Shown: one piece after another, positions 53,927 to 59,829 of the stretch
How the letters are laid out: every line of letters begins with the position of its first letter
Numbering within the stretch: position 1 is the stretch's first letter
Assembly: GCA_012730045.1 (NCBI GenBank)
Contig: JAAYBR010000104.1
Span: 1-59,829, forward strand
Length of the DNA: 59,829 nt
Source of the DNA: Candidatus Hydrogenedentota bacterium
GTDB lineage: Bacteria > Hydrogenedentota > Hydrogenedentia > Hydrogenedentales > CAITNO01
Direction: 5' to 3'
Notes under the pieces: model-generated
Told to the model about the DNA's origin: nothing
Seen by the model: the letters and a program-made list of their open reading frames with translations, nothing else
Database searches by the model: none
Program-made: the position numbers and the translations under genes

Positions 53927-56386
53927 ATGCCGTCAGGGAGTCTCGACCGCGTCCGGGGGAGGGGTCCAGGCCCTTTCTTTTCGCGCGCGCTTTTCCCCCT
54001 TCTGGCCGGGCTGTTCTGCGTGGCGGCCTGCGTGGCGGCGCCCGCGCGGGGGGAGCGGCTGGTGTTTGCGGGGGACGCCAATTACCCGCCCTTTGAGTTT
54101 CTGGAGGGGGGCGCGCCGTCGGGCTTCACGGTGGAGCTGCTCCGCGCGGTGGCCCGGGTGATGAACTTCGACCTGGAGATCCGGCTGCTGCCCTGGGGGG
54201 AGGCCCGGCATCTGCTGGAGACGGGGGAGGTGGACGGCCTGACGGGCTACGCCTACTCCCCGCAGCGGGAAGAGCTGGCGGATTTCAGTGTCCCCCACAG
54301 CCTGCTGATTCACGGCGTCTTCTTCCGGAAGGGAACCACCCTTTCGGGGCCCGAGGAGCTGCGCGGCCGCTCGGTGATCGTGCAGGAGGGGGAGATCATG
54401 CACGACTGGATTCTCGCGCGGGACGTGGCGAGGCGGGTGGTCACCGTGCCGGACCCGGAGGGCGCCCTGCGGCTGCTGGCCGCGGGGGAGTACGATGTCG
54501 CCCTGCTCAACCGGTACCAGGGGCTGTTCCTGTGCGAGCGGCTGGGCCTGTCCAACCTCGACGTGGCCCCGTTCACCCTGAGCGAGTCCTCCTTCTGCTT
54601 CGCCGTGAAGAAGGGGCGCGGGGACCTGGTGGGGCGGCTGAACGAGGGCCTGCGCATCCTGAAGGCGACGGGGGAGTACCGGGCCATCTACGAGAAATGG
54701 CTGGGCGTGCGCGACCGGGGTTTTCTGGACCGCCATCTCCCCAAGTTCCTCGCCGCGGCGGCGGTCGCCGCGCTTGTCCTGCTGGCCGCCTTTTTCTGGA
54801 TCGCCACCCTGCGGGTCCAGGTCGCGGCGCACACGGCGGAACTGGCGGCCAGCGAGCGCAAGCACCGGGCCCTTATCGAATCAGCGCCGGACGCCATGCT
54901 GATGCACGCGGAGGGCCGCGTGCTGTTCGCCAACGCGGCGGCGGCCCGGCTCTTTCACCGGGACGCGCCCGCAGCCCTGGAGGGGGTGCTGTTTTCCCGG
55001 CTGGTGCCGGGCGGGGAGGCGGCTGTGGCGGGGACGGAGCCGGCGCCGGCGTCGCTGGCGATTCCCGGACCCGACGGGGGGGAGGTCTTTGTGGAGGCAA
55101 CGGACATCGGGATGGACCCCTCGGCGACCCCCGCGCGCCTGTGCATTCTGCGCGACGTGACGGCCCGGCACCACGCGGAGCAGGCACTGGTCCGCCAGCA
55201 GGAGCTGCTGGCGGGGATTGCGGGAACGAGTCCGGTGGGAATTCTGGCGGCCGACGCGCCGGGCGTGGTGGTCTTCTCCAACGGGCGCGCGGCCGAGCTT
55301 CTCGGCATGGCGGCGGAGGAGCTGGCGGGCATGTTCCTGGACGAGGTGTCCCCGCTCCTGCGCCTGGAGGACGGCGCGGATTTTGCCGCCGCAGCCCGGG
55401 GGGTCATGGCGGGGGGGGCGCCGTTCATGAACCGCCGGTGCCGCCCCGCGGCCGGGGATGCGGGGGAGCGCATCCTTTCGCTCAACGGCGTGCCGCTGCG
55501 CCTGACCGGCGCGGAGGGGGCGGTGTTCACCCTGGAGGACATCACGGGGGTGGTGGCGGCGGAGGAGCGCAAGCGGCAGGTGGACGCGCGCATGCGCGAG
55601 GCGCGGCGGCTGGAGAGCCTTTCCCTTTTCGCCGGGGGGGTCGCCCACGACTTCAACAACCTGCTCATGGCCGTCATCGGCAACGTGGACCTCGCCCTCC
55701 TCGACGTGCCCCCGCACCACCCGGCCCACAAGTCGCTGATGGAGATCGGCGCGGCGGCGCGCAAGGCCGCCACCCTCTGCCGGCAGATGCTCACCTACGC
55801 GGGAAAGGGAAGCTTCGCCGCAGAGCCCATGGACCTGAACCTGGTGGCCCGCGAGGCCGCGCGGATGCTGGCGCCGGAGCTGCCGCCGGAAATCCGCCTG
55901 CGCTTCCGGATTTCCCCGGAGGCGGTGCCCGCGCGGGGTGATTCCGCCCAGCTGCGGCAGGCCGTGGTCAGCCTGCTCCTCAATGCCTCAGAGGCCCTGG
56001 CCGGGACGGGGGGGGTGGTCTCCGTGGGAACGGGCACCCTCGTGTTCCGGGGCGCGGGCGCGGCCGGCGTCTGGGCGGCCCCGCCGCGCCCCGGCGTCGC
56101 GTATGCGTGGGTGGAGGTGACCGACACGGGAAAAGGCATGGCTCCCGACTCGTTGGAGCACATCTTCGAGCCCTTCTTCTCCACCAAGTTCATGGGGCGC
56201 GGGCTTGGCCTTTCCGCCGTGCTGGGTATTGCCCGCGGCCATCAGGGCGCTGTGCGCGTGCACAGCGGGGAGGGGCTGGGAACCACCGTCCAGCTGCTGC
56301 TCCCGCTGCCGCCCGCCCAGCCCGGTCCCCCGGGCTTCCCCGCAGGGGGGGGTGTTTCGGTTGATTTGCCGCCGCCCCCCCACTAG
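53927..56386 (+). CDS. Sensor histidine kinase with periplasmic solute-binding domain
   Basis: The 819-residue protein has an N-terminal membrane/signal segment (about 18-42) and a bacterial solute-binding family 3 domain (about 44-262, GDANYPPFEF, EYRAIYEKWLG). A membrane segment (about 275-297), two PAS domains (about 310-415 and 425-540), HisKA with phospho-acceptor His574 in GGVAHDFNNLL, and HATPase_c (N686 in LLLNASEAL, DTGKGM, GRGLGLSAVLGI) follow. It would sense an amino acid or similar ligand outside and phosphorylate a response regulator not found here. No receiver domain is fused. The last codons hold the promoter of the next gene. Confidence 0.92.
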   Translation: MPSGSLDRVRGRGPGPFFSRALFPLLAGLFCVAACVAAPARGERLVFAGDANYPPFEFLEGGAPSGFTVELLRAVARVMNFDLEIRLLPWGEARHLLETGEVDGLTGYAYSPQREELADFSVPHSLLIHGVFFRKGTTLSGPEELRGRSVIVQEGEIMHDWILARDVARRVVTVPDPEGALRLLAAGEYDVALLNRYQGLFLCERLGLSNLDVAPFTLSESSFCFAVKKGRGDLVGRLNEGLRILKATGEYRAIYEKWLGVRDRGFLDRHLPKFLAAAAVAALVLLAAFFWIATLRVQVAAHTAELAASERKHRALIESAPDAMLMHAEGRVLFANAAAARLFHRDAPAALEGVLFSRLVPGGEAAVAGTEPAPASLAIPGPDGGEVFVEATDIGMDPSATPARLCILRDVTARHHAEQALVRQQELLAGIAGTSPVGILAADAPGVVVFSNGRAAELLGMAAEELAGMFLDEVSPLLRLEDGADFAAAARGVMAGGAPFMNRRCRPAAGDAGERILSLNGVPLRLTGAEGAVFTLEDITGVVAAEERKRQVDARMREARRLESLSLFAGGVAHDFNNLLMAVIGNVDLALLDVPPHHPAHKSLMEIGAAARKAATLCRQMLTYAGKGSFAAEPMDLNLVAREAARMLAPELPPEIRLRFRISPEAVPARGDSAQLRQAVVSLLLNASEALAGTGGVVSVGTGTLVFRGAGAAGVWAAPPRPGVAYAWVEVTDTGKGMAPDSLEHIFEPFFSTKFMGRGLGLSAVLGIARGHQGAVRVHSGEGLGTTVQLLLPLPPAQPGPPGFPAGGGVSVDLPPPPH

Positions 56387-56389
56387 AAT
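56361..56389 (+). promoter_or_regulatory. Promoter inside the end of the kinase gene
   Basis: TTGATT at 56361-56366, 17-bp spacer, TAGAAT at 56384-56389. The ATG at 56417 is about 20 nt after the expected start. Confidence 0.65.
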
Positions 56390-56416
56390 GGGGGCGGATT
56401 TCGAAAGGAGCACCCC

Positions 56417-57199
56417 ATGAAATTGCATGCCCTTTGCCTTCTTGCACTGGCCGCGCTGCTGTGCGCGCCCGCGGTGGTTCTGGCGCAGGATGCGCCCGCC
56501 AGGGAGTCGGACGCGCCCGCCAACGCGCCGGAGGCGAAGCCTGCGGACGCCGACGCCGCGGAACCCGCCGGAGATGCGGAGCCCGCCGGAGATGCGGAGC
56601 CCGCGGAGGACAGCCCCTCCAGCGAAACCCCGATTGAGGGGGATGTCATCACCCTGAAGAACGGCAAGCAGCTGCGCGGCGGCCGGGTGATCCGGGAGAC
56701 CCCGAGCAGCGTGGAGGTGGAGACCGTTCCGGGGCAGCCGCCCATGAAGATTCCCCGCAGGCTGGTGATGTCCGTCGAGCGCTCCGGGGCACCCGCCGCC
56801 GCGGCCGCGCCCAGCCCGGCCGGCACGTCGTCCAACGCATCGGACGTCATGCTCGGCGAGGAGCTTTCCGCGGACTTCCACCGGAAGATCACCACGGCGG
56901 TTCCGGAGACCCCGCTGGTGTACGAGGACCGTGACCTGATTGAAGTGCTTGAGGACCTGGCGCGGCGGATGGAGTGCGCCGTGGTTTTCGAGGGGCCGGT
57001 GAACGAGCTTCCGGTTCCCCGGCGCAAAATCACCGTCACCGTGCCCGCAGAGGCCACGCTGGCAGCCTTCTTCCGCAAGGAGTTCAAGGAGGCGGCCCCC
57101 GTTGTCGAGGTGTCCTACCAGTACGACAAGGTCAGCGTCTCCCTGGCCGAAGAGTCGGCCCCGAAGGAACCCCCGGAGGGGGCGAAGCCGGAAGGCTGA
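56417..57199 (+). CDS. Secreted protein of unknown function
   Basis: The 260-residue protein has a signal peptide (MKLHALCLLALAALLCAPAVVLAQ). A disordered Ala/Pro/Glu-rich segment with two exact GDAEPA-type units (18-bp DNA repeats) follows. Then come a small beta domain (about 75-120, VITLKNGKQLRGGRVI, typical of an SH3-like or LysM-adjacent fold) and a C-terminal domain (about 145-245) with DRDLIEVLEDLARRMECAVVF, like the secretin/TonB short N-terminal domain. No enzyme motif is present. AAAGGAGCACCCC precedes the ATG. It ends in a bidirectional terminator. Confidence 0.75.
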   Translation: MKLHALCLLALAALLCAPAVVLAQDAPARESDAPANAPEAKPADADAAEPAGDAEPAGDAEPAEDSPSSETPIEGDVITLKNGKQLRGGRVIRETPSSVEVETVPGQPPMKIPRRLVMSVERSGAPAAAAAPSPAGTSSNASDVMLGEELSADFHRKITTAVPETPLVYEDRDLIEVLEDLARRMECAVVFEGPVNELPVPRRKITVTVPAEATLAAFFRKEFKEAAPVVEVSYQYDKVSVSLAEESAPKEPPEGAKPEG

Positions 57200-57227
57200 G
57201 GAATCCGCTTTTCCGCCTGAAGAAAAG

Positions 57228-57261
57228 GGCGCCCGGAACGCGCACGCGCGTTCCGGGCGCC
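57228..57261. terminator. Bidirectional intrinsic terminator
   Basis: GGCGCCCGGAACGC (57228-57241) pairs perfectly with GCGTTCCGGGCGCC (57248-57261) around GCACGC. GTTCTTGTTC follows on plus and CTTTTCTT on minus. It serves both converging genes. Confidence 0.85.
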
Positions 57262-57284
57262 GTTCTTGTTCAGGCTTCCGGGGC

Positions 57285-57740
57285 TTAGAGCTCCTCGGTG
57301 TCCAGCGGCAGGCCGCCACCGCTGAGATCATCGTCCGCGATCTCCTCGTCCCCGTCGTCGGTCTCAAGGTCGTCCGCCACCTCGGCCACCTCCTCCTCGA
57401 AGTCGTCTGCCGTTTCCTCCAGCACCTCTTCGGCCTCTTCGACCTCCTCCGCCTCTTCCTCCTCCTCCACCTCGACGTCCTCGAAATCTTCGTCCTCGAG
57501 GGGCATGTCCACCATTGCCTCGTCCACGTCGAAGTCGTCGCCCATCGGGATCACGGGCGGGGTCTTCTTGCGCTTCACCTTCTTCAGTTTGGGCTTCTCC
57601 GGAGCCTCCATCGTGGTGGACTCCATGAGCACAAGGGACTCCGCCGCGCAGTCCGGGTTCGGGCAGCTGTGCGAGAGCTTCTCCGCGCCCCACTCCAGGA
57701 AACGACGGTGGCATTTCGGGCAATAGTACTTGATGGGCAC
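57285..57740 (-). CDS. Acidic zinc-ribbon protein of unknown function
   Basis: The likely start is a GTG at 57740, with AAAGGA 9 nt upstream, giving 151 residues that begin VPIKYYCPKC. A zinc ribbon is formed by CPKC and HSCPNPDC (about 7-33). A Lys-rich linker (PKLKKVKRKK) follows, then a very acidic Glu/Asp tail (about 85-140). It could bind nucleic acid or a basic protein, but no family was recognised. A perfect TATAAT promoter is upstream. Confidence 0.75.
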   Translation of the reverse strand: MPIKYYCPKCHRRFLEWGAEKLSHSCPNPDCAAESLVLMESTTMEAPEKPKLKKVKRKKTPPVIPMGDDFDVDEAMVDMPLEDEDFEDVEVEEEEEAEEVEEAEEVLEETADDFEEEVAEVADDLETDDGDEEIADDDLSGGGLPLDTEEL

Positions 57741-57800
57741 GGCAGGAAATCCTTTCTGCTGATTTTCATCCGCCCCGGTCTTGCTGGCCGGAGCGGGCGG

Positions 57801-57829
57801 ATTATAGCAGAACACACCACGCGGGTAAA
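57801..57829 (-). promoter_or_regulatory. Strong promoter of the zinc-ribbon gene
   Basis: Minus strand TTTACC (57829-57824), 17-bp spacer, TATAAT (57806-57801), with TGC before the -10 (extended). Confidence 0.75.
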
Positions 57830-57874
57830 CCCCGGGGGGCGCGGGTTTTTGGCAGGGGGGGCGCGGTTCCCGGC

Positions 57875-59440
57875 TCAGGCGCCGGCAAACCGCTCCAGGA
57901 GGCCCATGGGGCCGTCCGCAAAGAGCGCCGCGGCCATGGGTTTCAAGTCGGGCGACACGAGGGGCCGGAAGCCCATGCGGCCGAGGATGTCACGCTCCAG
58001 GTCCACGCCGGGGGCGATTTCCACCAGCATAAGGCCTTCGGGAACAAGTTCGAACACGCACCGCTCGGTGACGTAGAGGACGTTGTGCCCCTCCTCGCGG
58101 GCATAGCGGCCGCTGAAGGTGATCTGCTCGACCTTTTCGACAAACTTCGCCACCTTGCCGTCCTGCGCGATGCGCAGCCCGCCGTCCGCCACCTGCACGT
58201 CGGCGCCCACCGCCGTGAACTCGCCGCAGAAGATGACCTCCTTGGTCGCCTGGGTGATGTTGACGAAGCCGCCGGTCCCGATGATCTTCGGGCCGATCTT
58301 GCTCACGTTCACGTTGCCCTCGCGGTCCACCTGGGCCATGCCCACGCAGGTCAGGTTGAGCCCGCCGCCGTCGTAGAAGTCAAACATGGCCGCCTGCGAC
58401 ATGAAGGCCGACGGGTTCTTCGCCGGGCCGAAGTTCTTGCCGCCCTGCGGCAGCCCGCCGATGACGCCCACCTCGGTGTTCAGGACCATCGCGTCCAGCA
58501 CCCCCTCCTCATAGGCCACCTGCGCCACCCCCATGGGGATGCCCACGCCGAGGTTGACCTTGTGGCCGGGCCGCAGCTCGCAGGCCGCGCGGCGGCAGAG
58601 CACCTTCTCCCAGGTCATGGGCATGGGCGCGATCTCCTTCGAGAGGTCCACGCGCGCCTTCCCGGTGTAGCTGGGGTCGTGCTCCACGAACAGGGTGTGC
58701 GGGTGGGCCTGGCGCGACTGCGCCACGACCACATAGTCCACGAAGATGCCGGGGACGCGCACATCGTGCGGCCGGGCCGGGCCGTCCAGCAGCCTCTCCA
58801 CCTGCGCGATGACGATGCCGCCCTGCTGCTTGACCGCCATGGCCCCCTCGAGGTTCTCCATGCAGATCGCCTCGTCGTCCAGCGTGATGTTGCCGGAGGG
58901 GTCCGCCGCCGTGCCGCGGATCACGCCCACGTCCGCCTTCAGCGGCTTGTACAGCAGCATCTCCCGCCCGTCAATCTCCAGCAGCTCCACAATGTCCTCG
59001 CAGTCGCGGGTCCGCTCGTTCAGCCGCCCGCCGTCCTGGCGCGGGTCCACGAAGGTGCCCAGTCCCACGCGGGTGAGCAGGCCGGGGCGGCCCGCCGCCA
59101 TCTCGCGGTAGAGCTGGCACATGACCCCCTGCGGGATGTTGTAGGCCTCCACCTGGTTCGTGGCGATGAGTTTCACCACCTCGTAGTTCAACCCCACATG
59201 CCCCGCGATCACCCGCTTCATCAGGCCGGGATAGCCGAGGTGGTTCATCCCCCTCCGCTCGGGGCTGAAGGGGCCCAGACCCGCCGCCCAGACGAAAGTC
59301 AGGTCGCGCGGGGAGCCGGTCGCCTCGTAGACACGGTTGAACGCCGGATACACCTCCTCCGACGGCATCGGCACCACCAGCACGCTCGCCCCGTCCTTGA
59401 TCTGCGCAACGGCCTCGTCCGCTGTGACCACTCTTGCCAT
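57875..59440 (-). CDS. Family I acyl-CoA:carboxylate CoA-transferase
   Basis: The start at 59440 follows AGGAGAACCGTC. The 521-residue protein joins alpha- and beta-type CoA_trans domains in one chain, as in propionate CoA-transferase and YdiF. The catalytic Glu is in LNTEVGVIGG (about residue 321, E-x-G-x-x-G). GVGIPMGVAQ and GGFVNITQATKEV are also typical. It moves CoA between short acyl groups, in fermentation or in use of organic acids. No acyl-CoA dehydrogenase is adjacent. Confidence 0.92.
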   Translation of the reverse strand: MARVVTADEAVAQIKDGASVLVVPMPSEEVYPAFNRVYEATGSPRDLTFVWAAGLGPFSPERRGMNHLGYPGLMKRVIAGHVGLNYEVVKLIATNQVEAYNIPQGVMCQLYREMAAGRPGLLTRVGLGTFVDPRQDGGRLNERTRDCEDIVELLEIDGREMLLYKPLKADVGVIRGTAADPSGNITLDDEAICMENLEGAMAVKQQGGIVIAQVERLLDGPARPHDVRVPGIFVDYVVVAQSRQAHPHTLFVEHDPSYTGKARVDLSKEIAPMPMTWEKVLCRRAACELRPGHKVNLGVGIPMGVAQVAYEEGVLDAMVLNTEVGVIGGLPQGGKNFGPAKNPSAFMSQAAMFDFYDGGGLNLTCVGMAQVDREGNVNVSKIGPKIIGTGGFVNITQATKEVIFCGEFTAVGADVQVADGGLRIAQDGKVAKFVEKVEQITFSGRYAREEGHNVLYVTERCVFELVPEGLMLVEIAPGVDLERDILGRMGFRPLVSPDLKPMAAALFADGPMGLLERFAGA

Positions 59441-59510
59441 GACGGTTCTCCTCTTGGGTGGGGAATCAGGCAGAATGCGCCGCATTCGCGCGCAGTCCGG
59501 TTTTTCGCAT

Positions 59511-59539
59511 ATTATCCCGTTTTCGAAGGGGGAATGCAA
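59511..59539 (-). promoter_or_regulatory. Putative promoter of the CoA-transferase
   Basis: Minus strand TTGCAT (59539-59534), 17-bp spacer, GATAAT (59516-59511). Confidence 0.55.
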
Positions 59540-59551
59540 CCCCGGACGCGG

Positions 59552-59583
59552 TCAGCGGCGCGTGATGTGCGCGTGGGCCGCCA
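59552..59583 (-). pseudogene. Fragment of a gene 3' end (first copy)
   Basis: On the minus strand this encodes AAHAHITRR followed by TGA. A very similar tail, AAHAHLTRR plus TGA, lies at 59798-59829. Upstream in frame about 13 more codons are open before a stop, so this is only a remnant. The two copies differ at four of 32 bases, mostly silent. Confidence 0.45.
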
Positions 59584-59659
59584 GCGCGCGGTCCCGGGCG
59601 GCGGCGTGAAAAGTGTCCGTTCACCCATCAGATGCGGAGGACCTGGGGCGTTCCGACAA

Positions 59660-59753
59660 GAGATTGCCGCGTCGGCCGGGGCGGCCTCCTCGCAATGACC
59701 GTGAAAACGCACGTCATTGCGAAGGAGCGAAGCGACTGAAGCAACCTCGTTCT
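59660..59753. repeat. Imperfect palindrome with ATTGCGA-type repeat
   Basis: CTCCTCGCAATGAC (59686-59699) faces GTCATTGCGAAGGAG (59713-59727), with weaker pairing outside. GCGTCGGCCGGGGCG at 59670-59684 is shared with the palindrome at 46864. Nothing else was recognised in 59584-59797. Confidence 0.6.
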
Positions 59754-59797
59754 CGCCCCGGCTTCGGTTCTCATGACGTCTTATCCGCTCAGAGCAT

Positions 59798-59829
59798 TCA
59801 GCGGCGTGTGAGGTGCGCATGCGCCGCCA
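59798..59829 (-). other. Possible 3' end of a gene running out of the window
   Basis: The minus strand ends AAHAHLTRR then TGA (stop at 59798-59800). It is too short to identify. It matches the remnant at 59552-59583. Confidence 0.35.

Overview
The window is GC-rich bacterial chromosome with dense genes, classical Shine-Dalgarno sites and recognisable sigma-70-type promoters (TTGACA-like and TAGAAT/TATAAT-like boxes about 17 bp apart). No rRNA, tRNA, CRISPR array, transposase or phage gene was seen. Several features together suggest an uncultured anaerobe of the Candidatus Hydrogenedentota / Planctomycetota / Lentisphaerota type. These are a Tat-exported Gfo/Idh/MocA protein, an exported sugar-isomerase-like lipoprotein, a GDSL plus DUF1080 protein, a giant cytochrome c / SUMF1 protein, a trimeric [FeFe] hydrogenase, and many palindromic intergenic repeats. 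The phylum is an inference.

Layout. 0.1-6.2 kb: a 297-bp nested palindrome, a secreted TPR protein, a glutamine-amidotransferase/CE7-esterase pair, a ferredoxin-type protein and an internally deleted creatininase remnant. 6.2-27 kb: a long minus-strand run of housekeeping genes. In transcription order it reads ctpA, rph, rdgB, tsaC, rpiB, hslU, pgeF; then, behind its own promoter and a leader terminator, rimP, nusA, infB, DUF503, rbfA-nrnA fusion, truB, ribF; then a DUF4139 protein, nnrE, thpR, a YggT protein, a TPR protein, lepB, a rhomboid protease and a J-domain protein. 27-31 kb: a membrane protein, a GDSL-DUF1080 enzyme and a Tat lipoprotein. 31.4-37.2 kb: a three-gene [FeFe]-hydrogenase operon (hydC, hydB fused to a GltD-like flavoprotein, hydA) with dyads upstream and a strong terminator downstream.

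37.4-42.5 kb: minus-strand envelope genes (coiled-coil membrane protein, RbsD/FucU protein, PMT/TMTC-like TPR membrane protein, lipoprotein). 42.5-46 kb: a plus-strand DNA-repair operon (PolX-like protein with a degenerate polymerase site, nth, CPBP-type membrane protein). 46-52 kb: a Rieske ferredoxin, a DUF1858 protein, a Fic protein and the giant exported cytochrome c / SUMF1 protein. 52-59.8 kb: a Gfo/Idh/MocA protein, a hybrid sensor kinase with a periplasmic amino-acid-binding domain, a secreted protein, an acidic zinc-ribbon protein and a family I CoA-transferase.

How it fits together. The hydrogenase trio would exchange electrons between NAD(P)H, ferredoxin and H2, which suits fermentation; the CoA-transferase fits the same lifestyle. 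The rimP-infB-truB block supplies ribosome and transcription factors and appears to have its own leader attenuator. The most unusual non-coding signal is a set of short dispersed repeats with fixed flanks around a hairpin whose stem sequence varies but stays fully paired. A related palindromic element sits in frame inside thpR.
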